DNA from: Eucommia ulmoides
Lineage: Eukaryota > Streptophyta > Magnoliopsida > Garryales > Eucommiaceae
Direction of reading: 5' to 3'
Length of the DNA stretch: 64,000 nucleotides
Assembly: GCA_016647705.1 (NCBI GenBank)
Contig: CM028328.1
Coordinates: 50,019,647-50,083,646, forward strand
Part shown: positions 49,021 to 60,693 of the stretch, piece after piece
Position numbering within the stretch: position 1 is the first letter of the stretch
How the letters are laid out: the number at the start of each line of letters is the position of its first letter
Notes under the pieces: generated by a model
What the model saw: the letters and a program-made list of their open reading frames with translations, nothing else
Told to the model about the DNA's origin: nothing
The model's database searches: none
Translations under genes and position numbers: made by a program

Positions 49021-50190
49021 GTGCACACACCATGGATAATATTTTTTTATGTATTTTCTCTTGATGGTGATAGATTCTTATATGACAATGTGGTTTATGA
49101 TTCTTGTAATTCGTGTGGTAGTAATGGAGATGGTGATAGTGAAAATGTCCATATTGTTATGGAAAAATTACTATCTTTTACACTACTTTTTGCTAAAGAG
49201 AGTTTGAGTTTAAAAAGAAAAATTGATTCTTTTGAAAATGGTGGAGAAAGTGTTCGAAAATCTAAAGTGAATTTGGATTATTATTGTGGTACAAAAGAGT
49301 TTTTGGACGTTATTTTTGAAATTAATAATTTGCTATCTAAAGTGAATTCTCTTGAAAATGAAAATAGATTTTTAAAAAATAATTTTGACATGATTTCCTG
49401 GCAAATGTTAGATCTTGTTTCGAAAATCGATTTACTTAAGAAAAATTTTGAAAAATCAAAATCCGACCTTAAGTCTATTTCGAGAGATTCTAAAAATAAT
49501 TATTCTAAGCAAAGTGGATATACTTCATTGTCTCATTCTTCATCACAAGCCAGTGATAATTATGTGGCTATTGTTAGAAATAATTCTTGTTTTACATCTT
49601 GTGTTTTCTATGATAAATTAGATTTAAGATGTTATTATTGTAATAGGGTTGGGCATTTTAAAGTATCATGTCCGTTTCGGAACTCTAAGTTTATGTTTAA
49701 TAAGGACAGATCCAAAATGAAATGGATACCGAAGAAAACTATTGAAATGTCTTGTGTAGAAGTACATAATGTTGGAAGTGGACCTGAAGAAACAAACAAA
49801 GAAGTTATATCAAAACTGAAACAGGAAGTCATTAAAGATCCACAAGCGACTCATACAAAGCGAAAAGGTGAACCAAAGACAAAATGTGATGTTGCAAAGA
49901 AACCACAAGAGAAATGTGCAAAGAGAAAAACTGTACAAAATCCAAGATGGGATATCACAAGGAAGCCACAAGGTATACGTGCAAAGGAAATCATTAATAA
50001 ATCAATTGGCAAAAATCAAAGGTTGAGAGGATACAGACAAGCAAATAAGAATTGCGCACCTAAATCAATCATCGGTATAAATAAGGTAAAGAGCAAAGTT
50101 GTCCCAAAAGATAGAAAAGGTACTCCTAACCCTCCGTATTTTAAATTCATTAAATTTGTTAAAGAGAGAGGTGCCCAAGTTGCCAAATAG
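49021..50190 (+). CDS. Gag-like protein: coiled coil, zinc knuckle, lysine-rich tail
   Basis: An open frame of 389 codons, opened by GTG at 49021. The first ATG in frame with good context is at 49159, so the true start is unclear; an ATG at 49031 is in another frame and soon stops. Around residues 85-140 there is a coiled-coil-like region (INNLLSKVNSLENENRFLK). A CCHC zinc knuckle CYYCNRVGHFKVSC follows near 49630, then KWIPKK, then a basic tail with loosely repeated ~21-residue units (KRKGEPKTKCDVAKKPQE / KRKTVQNPRWDITRKPQG). The usual N-terminal UBN2 core of copia gag is missing. It probably binds element RNA. Long and uninterrupted, unlike most relics here. Confidence 0.8.
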   Translation: MHTPWIIFFYVFSLDGDRFLYDNVVYDSCNSCGSNGDGDSENVHIVMEKLLSFTLLFAKESLSLKRKIDSFENGGESVRKSKVNLDYYCGTKEFLDVIFEINNLLSKVNSLENENRFLKNNFDMISWQMLDLVSKIDLLKKNFEKSKSDLKSISRDSKNNYSKQSGYTSLSHSSSQASDNYVAIVRNNSCFTSCVFYDKLDLRCYYCNRVGHFKVSCPFRNSKFMFNKDRSKMKWIPKKTIEMSCVEVHNVGSGPEETNKEVISKLKQEVIKDPQATHTKRKGEPKTKCDVAKKPQEKCAKRKTVQNPRWDITRKPQGIRAKEIINKSIGKNQRLRGYRQANKNCAPKSIIGINKVKSKVVPKDRKGTPNPPYFKFIKFVKERGAQVAK

Positions 50191-51155
50191 GTAACTTGGT
50201 GATTGTTTCTAAGACCTATTTTTAATGATGTGTTCACTTATTATCTTAGAAACATTGTATGGTGATTTTGAGAATCATATTTAGTTATGGAGTATTAACA
50301 TGTCTTTATATGCTTATATCAAGTAGTGATCATGTGTTAATTTTGAAACATGTTACGTGATTTTGAAAATGAATTAAGTGAATTAAGCTGATATTTTATG
50401 CATATTAAAATGATATATTGATTTATTAATGCATAATATCATGATATATTAAAGGTTTTCAAATGATTATTGTTGAAAAAGGGAGCTGAAATTTTTATGA
50501 GATAAATATGCATTTATCAATGTTTAAAGTATGTATTATATTGATAGCTTCATAAATTATCATTGAAAAATGTTTCATGTTCTAGTGCGTTAAAGATTAT
50601 ATATTTTTTAATTCTATCTACATGAAAGATATTAATCGGTATCATGAATAAAACATGTTGAATAATTAAGATTATATAATTTCATGCTATATTATTAAAA
50701 TATTTTGATTGCCTCAGGATTATTCTCCTATACATGAATTTGCTCATTTACAATTATATATGGGGAGAAATGTTTATAAGAGGGGTAATATTATGTCATG
50801 CCTATATTGAAAAATGAGTTTTTAATATGCTTGTGAAAAATTAATATCATGTTAAATTACTAAGATGTTTTGATTGCCTTAGGGGGTGATTACATTTCTA
50901 AGTGATGTTTTTGGTTCCCCTTCCCCAATTATTTTTTGAGATGACAAAACGGGAGAATTAGTTGATGTTTTGTTGAATATCTTAGGGGGGAGTTTTTTTT
51001 ATATTGAAATTTATTCTTTGATTGAAAATCTTTTAATTATCTTCATTACTTTGCTTTAATGAGTTAAAGAACCCGTCCTCGGATTTATAGGGAGTGTGGT
51101 TACATTATTGTTTTGAAAAAATTATCAAAGTTAATTGTCATCATTAAAAAGAAGG
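50191..51155 (+). other. Non-coding 3' internal region of the SIRE-like element
   Basis: AT-rich with no ORF. It has two purine-rich tracts (TTAGGGGGTGATT near 50879, TTAGGGGGGAG near 50983) before the final one at 51141-51153, as if purine-tract-like ends had been repeated. Confidence 0.6.
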
Positions 51156-51339
51156 AAATTGTTGATCCTAAGATTTTAATGAACAATTAAAGGTTGATAT
51201 TTTTTGTGGAACTAACGGTTTGATTAAGTATTTCAGTTTATTAGTTCCAATGATGAAGATATGATGACAAGTAATGAATGCATGGCAAAAAGACTAACAA
51301 AGACGATAGACATTAAGAGACCGAAGATTTTGAAGTAAT

Positions 51340-52430
51340 AAATTAATTTGGTTGGAGGATACCTATTTTAATTAAATTAGGATTTATTAGAGTTGCAAAA
51401 ATTGATAAAATTAATTCAAATTTATGGTTATTTGTTTTGTTACTTTATAATATTTTAGTAAAAGTTAATTTTTAGAAATTTTATTTCACTTTTACGATTA
51501 TTTATATAGTTTTTAATAGTTTTTTTTTTCGGTACTTATAAAACATCATTACTCAATAAAATTTATACATCCGCTCCTGGATATTGTTACCAAAGTAACC
51601 AAATAATACTTATGTATTTCATGTTTCAATATTAAAAAATTATTATAATTTTTTTAAGATAGCGCAATGCACAGGTCTAAAGTAGTAAAAATATTAAAGA
51701 GGGATAAATTGAGAAAAATCAAGGGATATGATGTTTTTTTTTTTTTTGTTTTTTTTTTGTTTTTTTTTTTTATCATTTAATGAATTTGGAAATGGAGAAT
51801 CAATAAGAGGACAAAAATTACATTTGGTGAGCTCTCATTCATTCTAATGCAAAGTCTTCCAAAATTCAAAACTAAGAAACTTCTTGTAACATTTTTTTAA
51901 AGTGTTTAAAAAAAAAAAAAAAAAAACAATTAAAAATACATTTATTTTATATTTAAAAAATAAAAAATTTAAAACATGATCTTTCAAAAAAAAAAATAAT
52001 AATTACTTTTTATTTTTTCGATTTTAATATCATAAGAGATTGATAGATTAGGATCTCTTCACCGATATTTTTCTAATCATCTATGATTTTTTTGGGTAAA
52101 GAGACTACTTAAAGTGATACTACTAAAATATAGTTATGTTTTTCTTCTTCTTCTTCCATTTTTTTTTTTTTATTTTTTTTAAATTTTTTTTATTATTTTT
52201 TTATTTTTACATTTAAGTAAAAAATATTTTTATATCAAATTAATTTTTTCACTTTTAAAAAATACTAAAGTCGCCTAATTAAATTCGACACTAGCACGGA
52301 AATAATTTTATAAAAAAATTTATTTAATAGAATTTAAAAAATAAAAAATTAATGTTCGTCGACTATCTCTCCAATAAACAACCTATTTTTTTAAAAAAAA
52401 TAATTATATAAAAATTTACACACACACAAA
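51340..52430. other. AT-rich spacer
   Basis: Long homopolymer A and T runs (for example 51735-51770, 51908-51926, 52159-52210), with no gene or element recognised. Confidence 0.7.
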
Positions 52431-52439
52431 AAAATATTC

Positions 52440-52441
<2 letters not shown>

Positions 52442-52494
<53 letters not shown>

Positions 52495-52500
52495 CCACAC
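52442..52500. repeat. (TA)n(CA)n microsatellite
   Basis: About 18 TA units followed by a CA run. Confidence 0.95.
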
Positions 52501-53019
52501 ACAAAACATAAATAAACCTTAAATTTCAATCTTTCTTTATACCTTTCATAAACAACGGTTCAAATTAATCCACTAATTAATCCTGCTCGAACCGACCTCG
52601 AGTCGGGCAGTTACATGATACAAAAAAATTGATTATACCTGAACTCGGCCTTCCCGCACATACTACTAGCCCGGATCGGATACCCAACATGCCATAATCG
52701 AATTTCCAAACCCGACCGAATTCTAACCCTTAGGTGCTTATATTACTTTATTCCACCGCTAACAATTGTTTATTACAAAAAAATCCCCCACTAACAATTG
52801 TTTATTACAAAAAATAAAAAAAATAAAAAAATCACTTTCATATGGTCAAAATGTGAAACCCTGTATACCAAAAAAAACATAGAAAAGTGAGAAACCCTAG
52901 TCTATTCTCATTTATATATTCGGCTGCCTCCTTTCCTCATAAAGAGTTGTTTACTGACTGCAAACTTTTTTAAAACAAATTTTCTGAAAATGGGTTGATT
53001 TTGACTTATTTACACAACC

Positions 53020-53145
53020 CGAGCAAGTCGGGGTTGTAAACCCCGAGTATTAGAACCCGGGGCTCAACCCCGGGTACAACCGTATACCCGGGGTTGTGTA
53101 CCTCGGGTTCTATATAGAACCCAAGTTACTCAACCCCGAGTTTAG
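53020..53145. repeat. GC-rich cluster of CCCGGG/CCCCGAG words with a perfect hairpin
   Basis: CAACCCCGGGTA (53065-53076) and its exact complement TACCCGGGGTTG (53085-53096) flank 8 bases. Around it lie further AACCCCGAG, GAACCCGGGGCTC, CTCGGGTTC and GAACCC words, some mutually inverted (GGGTTCTATATAGAACCC at about 53104-53121 is itself a perfect palindrome). The cluster stands out in a very AT-rich setting. Confidence 0.85.
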
Positions 53146-53880
53146 CCCTTCAATAAAAAAAAAAAAAAAAAGATAGAAAAAACGATTAATCATACAATGA
53201 CCAATTTTTAATGTTTTCGGCAATTTTAAGTTAATTAACGGTGATTTATTAGTATTTTAAATAAATCAATATTTTTTTGCGCATAAATCCAATGCTTTTT
53301 ACAACACTAAAAACGGACAAGTGAATGGATTTTAAAAAATCGCCAAAGTTGGTGAGATGAGATGTTTCAATGATGGCGGAATTTTTTCAATAATTTAGAG
53401 TTAACAAAAGATGGTCTATCTGTAACAGAAATGAATCCATTTTTTTTGGTATACAAATTATGTCCATAACACTATATAATAAAACTTAAAACACTGAAAA
53501 TGGATTGGTGAATAATTTGTAAAGTATAATATTGAAGAAATAAATAGTCAACAAAAATTTTATATGTGCATTGGCAACAAATGGAAAATGGTGAAAAGAA
53601 AGATGCCTATCATGTGTTAGACTCAGGGTTCGAACCCAAGACCAACAACCAAAAATGAAAACCACTTTCGCATCATTGATGCCCAAAATCTTTTAAATAA
53701 TCAGTTTGCCAGTCAATACTAATTTAAAAGTTGGGTCGAAGCCATCACTATGACATTCAAAGATTTCAGTTTTATCAACGGGACAAAACGCACGCTCGCG
53801 ATGAAGATTACAAATTTAGACACCTAACACTTCAAATCCAAAATTGAAGGTGAAAACGGACGTTATTTGAAAAAATACTC
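53146..53880. other. Unassigned spacer
   Basis: No gene found. A GGGTTCGAACCC word (near 53627) resembles a tRNA/SINE B box, but no A box or tail can be paired with it. Confidence 0.5.
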
Positions 53881-55490
53881 GACCAAACCATCTACGGCCA
53901 TTTCCCAAATCTTTTTGGCACACGACAGCTCTTACTGCTGCTTGTGTCATTAATCGCACACCGAGCTGTGTCCTTACAGGCAAAACCTCCTTCGTATATT
54001 GCAACCCAATATCACCAATTTCCCTATCTTACCCCGTGTCTTTGGTTGTACGTGTTTTGTCTAGAATCGGAGCCCTACTCGCACTAAGTTAGATGATAAA
54101 TCTATCTGGTGTGTTTTCCTCGACTATTCTTCCATGTCGAAAGGATATAGGTGCTATGATCCAGTTATCCACCGTACTTACAACTCTCTCAATATTACGT
54201 TCTTTGAGATTGTACCCTACTTTTTCGGTACCATACCTTCTTCACCTATTGAGGCAACCACTACTGAGGATCCTCTCTCTCTTCTGCGTCTTATCTTTGT
54301 CTTAGATATATCTTCCCCACCTACGTCACACCCACCACTTGCCCCCTTACGAGTCTACTCCCGTCGTCCACGTGTCTTACATCCCCTACCAACATCTTCT
54401 CCGGACTCAGGTATATCTCTATCTCCCATTATCTCTGACCCTGTTCCCCGCCATTACCCAACTCGGGAATGTCACCCACCATCCCGCAATCTTCTTTTAT
54501 GTTCTACTAATCATCCGATTTTCAAGTATTTATCTTTTTAGGATCTCTCGGCTCAATATAAATCCTTCATTGGACAACTTGATTCAGATGTCATTCGTCG
54601 CTCCGTTTATGAGGCCTTCCAAAATCCAAAGTGGGTTGCCACTATGCATGCAGAGATGGATGCCCTACAGCAGAATAAGACATGGGACTTGGTTAACTTG
54701 CCAACTGGTGAACGGCAGGTTGGTTGTAAGTAGGTCTTCAATGTCAAATATGTGGCTGATGGATCGATTGATCGATACAAAATACGACTTGTTGCTAAGG
54801 GCTACACACAAATCTCGGGCAAAGACTTTGGTACCACCTTTGCCCCAGTTGCTAAGTTGACTGTTGTTTGGCTCCTTCTTTCGTTAGCTGCATCCCATTC
54901 TTGGCCTCTGCACCAGTTGAATGTCAAGAATGCCTTCCTTAATGGTGACCTGACTGAGACTATCTATGTGGAGCCTCCACCAGGATTTCAGACTCAGGGG
55001 GAGTATTCGGGCAAAGTCTGTCGACTCCAAAAATCCCTTTATGGACTTAAGCAGTCTCCCCGTGCATGGTTCAACCGATTCAGCAAAGCCATCCTTACTA
55101 TGGGGTTTACCCAGTGTCACTTGGATCATACTTGCTTCATTCGTCGCCAACAACAGGGATAGTACAGTGCATCATTATCTTAGTCTATATGGATGACATT
55201 ATTATCATAAGAGACGACACACCTGGTCTTCAGCAGGTAAAAAAGGATCTCGGACAAATTTTTGATATCAAGGATTTGGGTCCTCTCCGCTACTTTCTCG
55301 GTACTGAGGTTTTTTGATCTCGGAAGGGTATATTTCTATCCCAGCGAAAATACGCCCTTTATATTCTTCAGGACACTGGGATGCTTGGATGTAGACCTGC
55401 TTTTACTCCCATTGATCCGAACCTTAAGTTAACAGCAGACTCAGGAGAATTATTATTAGATTCGTCAATATATTAGTGACTCATGGGTTG

Positions 55491-56674
55491 CCTCATATAT
55501 TTGACTAATATAATGCTAGATCTTACGTATGCTGTTAGAATTGTGAGGCAGTTTATGCACTCACCACGTACATCACACCTAAATGTTGTCTACCATATCC
55601 TTCGATACCTCAAAACATACCCTGGTCTTGGGTTCTTTTATATGACAGAGGCATAGGAGGGACTCTCCTACTTTACAGATGCTAACTATGCAGTATCAAA
55701 AGATGATAGACATTCGACATCTGGCCTATGTACCTTCAATGGAAGACACCTAATCTCATGGAAGAGTAAGAAACAATCCGTCATCTCCCGATATTCTATT
55801 GAAGCTGAGTATGGTGCTATAGCTCAAGGAATATGTAAACTCCTTTGGCTTCGTTCTCTTTTGACCGAGTTGGGTCTTCCTGTGAGAAATGCATCTAAGT
55901 TATTTTGTGACAACAAGTTTGCCATAATGTTATCCTCAGATTCAGTCCTTCATAAAAGGACGAAATACATCGAGGTGGATATCCACTTCATCCGTGAGAA
56001 AGTTCGATTGGGAATCATCACACTAGCCTTCGTCCCATCTTCAGAACAGGCTGCTGATATGTTCACCAAGTCTACATGACCACCTCATATATTTGACTAA
56101 TATAATGCTAGATCTTATGTATGCTATTAGCATTGTGAGCCAGTTTATGCACTCACCACGTACATCACACCTAGATGTTGTCTACCATATTCTTCGGTAC
56201 CTCAAAACATACCCTGGTCTTGGGTTCTTTTATTTGACAGAGGCATAGGAGGGACTCTCCTACTTTACAGATGCTAACTATGCAGTATCAAAGGATGAAA
56301 GACATTCGACATCTGGCCTGTGTACCTTTAATGGAAGACACCTAATCTCGTGGAAGAGTAAGAAACAATCCGTCGTCTCCCGATATTCTATTGAAGCTGA
56401 GTATGGTGCTATGGCTCAAGGAATGTGTAAACTCCTTTGGCTTCGTTCTCTTTTGACCGAGTTGGGTCTTCCTGTGAGAAATGCATCTAAGTTATTTTGT
56501 GATAACAAGTTTGCCATAATATTATCCTCAGATTCAGTCCTTCATAAAAGGACGAAATACATCGAGGTGGATATCCACTTCATTCGTGAGAAAGTTCGAT
56601 TGGGAATCATCACATCAGCCTTCGTCCCATCTTCAGAACATGCTGCAGATATGTTCACCAAGTCTACATGACCA
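55491..56674 (+). repeat. 592-bp tandem duplication of the RNase H region
   Basis: CCTCATATATTTGACTAATA starts at 55491 and again at 56083. Each copy runs through SKKQSV, SIEAEYGA, CDNKFAI, HKRTKYIEVDIHFIREKV and ends QAADMFTKST (or HAADMFTKST) plus TGA and ACCA. The two copies differ at scattered single bases only. Confidence 0.9.
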
Positions 56675-56856
56675 TTTTTTCTTTAGTCAGCTATTAACAA
56701 GTTAGGGCTTATCAACATTTTCACCTCATCTTAAGGGAGAGTGTTGATATATTATATCTACGCGTTCATTTCTATTTTTGGTATCTTTATTGTAGGGATT
56801 TATAAGCTCATAGTATTTGTCTTAATTTAACTTGCTCCTGCGGCTATATAATACGC

Positions 56857-56878
56857 GGGGGGGGGGGGGGGGGGGGGG
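56857..56878. repeat. Run of 22 G
   Basis: A homopolymer G tract inside the presumed copia 3' LTR. Its exact length should be treated as uncertain in any assembly. Confidence 0.8.
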
Positions 56879-56990
56879 CATAAGGCTCATTATGAATGTA
56901 CAAAATAATTAATATATTTTCTTTCTCTTCTCCCTATATCCTTTATTCTTGTTTGCTCTTTTCTTCTTTTCTCTCTTCTTTGTAAAAAAC

Positions 56991-58715
56991 ACCACTCTTA
57001 CTGTAGAGTAGTTCCTTAGATGTTGAACTTTTAGTGAAATGAATTTAAAATCACATCAATTCGATCCAAATTTTATTTCTCTATAATAGCCACTCTGAAA
57101 ATTCTATCCAGATTCGCTATTTGAGGAACCAACATTGGATTTAGAAAAGTTAATGCAATTAACATGGCAGAAAACTATCAAAGTCTCCTTAAGATGTAAA
57201 GGATGTCTCATTAGTATGTTTATGGGACCTAATAGACAAGTCAAGTTAGCACTTGTGGGGAAAGACCTACTGTGTTACATGTGGTATTTGAGTTGACCTG
57301 GATTTGCAAAACCAAGGCGACCATTGGTTTGTGATCTTTGCAATCGCAAGGTCATGAAACTGTAATGAGGGAAATTAAAGTGAACCACATCCGACATTAA
57401 TAATCTAACAAGGATGTCTAGGGCATATATGTAGTTTGGAAGAGAACCAATTGATGACTCATGCTAGCACTTTTTGTTCTGGGATCCATGGTGACAAATA
57501 GTAATCCTGGGAAACTGTATCCTAAGCGATTGAATTAAGCTGCTTACAACAAATATTCTCCAAAAAAGACACTTCTCCTCCTGGTGTAGTATGCAACCTC
57601 TGAGTGGAAATGAATATTTTATATTTAAATTTGAAGAGAAAGAGGTACTTTTTCATGTAACCTTTATGTTTCCTTCGCTGACTAGAATCCTGTTCACATG
57701 GGAAACTGTTTTTTAATTTAGTCCTGTTGCAGTAAATTGTTTTACCTCACTGAAGTTTTATGAGCTATGCTGGGAAAGAAGGGTCTATTCAAACAACTCT
57801 TCTACAAATTCTGTCAAATTTTCTGCCACCATGTTTATCCATAAAAAACAATTAAAGTTTATAAATAGATTTGTTGATTATGACATATTACATATCATGA
57901 TGCTCTAGTTAGGAAGTGCTTCTGCTTTTTCCCGTTGTTTGAGATTTTGTGGGATAAATTTTCCTACATTTTATGGACGCATCGAACCTTTTAAAGCAGT
58001 GTTGTCATGTAATTTTGGCTAATATGTTTCTTATACGAGTGTCTAAAAACTTGTGTCTAGTTAAGATATTGACCTTTTTCTGTTAACTCGGTAGATCCTT
58101 TTTTTTTTTTTTTTTTTTTTTTTCAGATTATCTTAAAACTATTAATAATTTTTCTTCTTCTTTAGATTATTCGAAGATCTTTTTCTCTTTATTTCTTTAG
58201 ATTATCTGAAAACTATTAATATATTTTTTTTCTTCTTTTGATTATTAAAAAATTATTAAGAAGTATAATTAATGGACAGTGAGTCCTAATTAAAGAAAAC
58301 GCCAACTCAAACACATGAAATTGGCTACTGTTATGATCTTCTATAATACGTGTTCCCTAGTGGCAGGAGGGACAAGTTTCCATACATTTATGGACACATT
58401 AATGCTTTAAATATTGCTTTGCCATATAAATGTTGGTTGTCTGAAACTCATTGTAGTTTGGCCTCGTGAGGGTTTTTGTTAACCTAAAAGCACAATTTTC
58501 TTTTCTTCATATCATCGAAAAAGGGCAAATTGATATGATTCATGAACATGGGAACTCTTGTGAAGCCCTATTACAAGGAAACGCTAACTTAAACGCATGT
58601 AACTGGCTGTAATTGTGATCTTATGTAAGTTATGTTCCCTAGTTGCACGATAGTGTCAATAACAATTTCTTGTTGCTTACCAAAAAAAAAAAAAAAAAAC
58701 CAATTACTTATTTAT
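56991..58715. repeat. Unassigned spacer with degenerate direct repeats
   Basis: No gene seen. TTTTATGGACGCATC (near 57971) and TTTATGGACACATT (near 58386) head similar stretches. GAAAACGCCAACTCAAACACATG (near 58297, shown in part) and GGAAACGCTAACTTAAACGC (near 58577) are another related pair. T-rich runs lie at 58099-58124 and there are TTTAGATTATCTGAAAACTA-type repeats at 58125-58260. Confidence 0.5.
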
Positions 58716-59280
58716 TGTTGGGAAATATGACAAGATAATTTTGTCGGTCCCAGGACTTTTTTCCCAAACCAAAATAGAACAGAAATAACACAACGGATTT
58801 TAACGTGGAAAACCCACCTCAATTGAATGTAAAAAAAAACCACAGGACCCGTAGGCTGCTTAAATCTTCCACTATAACAAATAATGGGATTACAAACCTC
58901 ACACTTGGTGGATCATTCAAACAATACAAATAAATATTGTATTCAATTTGTGGGTAAAAACTTCACAAATTAACACTCACAATGTCTTCCCAAAATTGGG
59001 GTTTCTCTCTCTAACCCTCTGCGTATTTTCTTTGCAGAAGTTGTGTTTTTCTCTTTGGCTTACCTCCTCTATTTATAGAGGAGGATTTGATCAATTTGGC
59101 CATCTGAACACAGGAGAAAAATTCAGCAAAGTGGGCACCGCCTCTTCTTTTCTTTGGTGAGTTGTCTTCCTCATTTTTCTTACTTTCTTTAACTTTTTGT
59201 TTTCTTGTGATTTCTTCAACCTGCATGGGCCATCCTTTTGTTGAAAAAATCACCCCTAATTGGGAGTGATTTACCCAACA
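58716..59280 (-). mobile_element. Solo LTR (565 bp, inverted) with perfect 5-bp target duplication
   Basis: The minus strand starts TGTTGGGTAAATCAC and ends CATATTTCCCAACA, with inverted ends TGTTGGG/CCCAACA. TTTAT lies on both sides (58711-58715 and 59281-59285). A TCTATTTATAGAGG stretch (near 59068) is a TATA-like palindromic region, and AACGTGGAAAACCC (near 58802) is a block I associate with copia LTRs. No internal sequence remains. Confidence 0.85.
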
Positions 59281-59285
59281 TTTAT

Positions 59286-60693
59286 CATGAATTTGGAACC
59301 TCGTAGAGTACTTGGACTGAGAGAGAAGATAAAAAGAGGAAGATTGAGATAATAAAGAGGATAAGAGGAGAATGATGGAGACTTGTCTGAGATGTGGATA
59401 GAATAAAGACAGTTATTGGAGTCACAATAGGCTATGTGACTATTGATTTTTGAAGGCGAGATCTTACTAATAATGTATATTATCGGTTTGAACATCTACA
59501 TCCTTCGTGGATGTGCTTGAGCTGAAGAGGTTGGGGGGAAGCTCCTATTGAACAATACATGGAAAACCCACAATACAAGGGACCAAAAGTAATGTATATT
59601 ATCTCAATGCATATTTTTTTACCGAAATTCATCGCTTACGTGTCTAAATTCTAAAAAAAAAGCACCAATTGCAGGGAATATGTGATGTATATGATGTTTC
59701 CGTATGCTGAGAACAAACCCGTTGCAAAGAAACTAAAAGCCAAAGAGGTGAAAAATATTCGTAAAATAGTCATTCGCTATCTGTTGAAATTTTGAAAACA
59801 CTTTACATTTGTCAAAAGTAGTTTGGATTCTCTTTCAAATATCCATATCAATTCCCTTTGTTTTGTTGAGTGTGTTTCATTCTCTTTTGTTTGTTACTAG
59901 GTTCAATACTTGGAATTAAACACTTGGAACGACCTAGTGTGCCTATGGTGTTAAAACATTGATACCATGACAACACTTGGAAAAAATCGTTGAACAATTC
60001 GAATGGTTGTGTGGAACCTGTTTTTACGAAGATGAAACTTATAATTTGTATGAATGTTCATAGATTTCGGAAAAACTGAACATTTCATATGAACCACTGC
60101 TTGAAATTGTGTGAATCTTCAGGGTTAGAAAAAAAAAATCAGTGTTTCATTTTGTAAAAGAAAATGAAGTTATTATTTAGATGAATGTTTATTAAATCCC
60201 AAAAACTGAACATTCATGGTGAAAACTGAGCATTCCATATTAATTCTTAAAACTGCTTAATGTGCTGTGTGTGTTACTATTTATGCCTTGTGATTAATTC
60301 TTAGATATGCATGTGGTAAAAATGAACAATCAAGATTAGAAAAAAAGTCAGTGGATATGTTTTTTTTTTTGTTTTTTTTTTTAAATGAACTTATCCATTC
60401 GTCCATGAATATTCATAGAATCCAAAAAATTGAACATTCATCATAAAAATTGTTTGAACTATGTGAGGTTTCAAAGTTATATAAAAGTCAGTGGAATCAT
60501 TTTCGTATAAAACATAACACATAACACGTATTGAAAATTCATGTAAATATCTAAACATAACGGTTTTGAGGAATCAAAACCCAAAACAGTAGCATATTAT
60601 GAAACATACAAAAAAGAAAAAACAAATACATTGTATCTGGCCAAAATAAAATTAACATAAACACCAAACTAGATTGATAAAAACCAAAACGAA
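59286..60693. repeat. Spacer with degenerate direct repeats
   Basis: No gene seen. A block of the form GAATGTTCATAGAT...AAAACTGAACATTCAT recurs near 60052, 60183 and 60405 in diverged copies, with a partial one near 60205-60240. Confidence 0.5.

Larger units (their letters stand above)
46806..51335 (+). mobile_element. SIRE-like copia element with gag-like ORF but no pol
   Basis: 5' LTR 46806-48962, PBS TGGTATCAGAGC at 48965-48976, one ORF (49021-50190), a ~970-bp non-coding stretch, then a purine-rich AAAAAGAAGGAAAT, and the first ~180 bp of the 3' LTR (51156-51335), which is then cut off. The internal region is only 2.2 kb and I find no protease, integrase or RT. The layout resembles the TR-GAG class of non-autonomous elements described in plants. 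The missing rest of the 3' LTR shows a later deletion. Confidence 0.8.
53880..56990 (+). mobile_element. 5'-truncated Ty1/copia relic: integrase end, RT, duplicated RNase H, 3' LTR
   Basis: Starts within integrase (FPKSFWHT, INRTPS near 53890-53970), then VFGCTCFV and KLDDKSIWCVFLDYSSMSKG near 54030-54150, RT from about 54640 (VAKGYTQISGKDF, LNVKNAFLNGDL, SLYGLKQSPRAWF), a frameshift near 55160, YMDDIIII near 55190, then RNase H in two tandem copies. A purine tract AAGGGAGAG precedes TGTTGATAT at 56742, a 3' LTR start whose end, perhaps near 56990, is uncertain. The gag, protease and 5' LTR are absent. Stops and shifts occur throughout. Confidence 0.85.

Noticed and set aside
53615-53645. GGGTTCGAACCC as tRNA gene or SINE
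   Set aside because: No A box at the right distance on either strand, no cloverleaf and no pol III terminator or tail pairing that I could defend.
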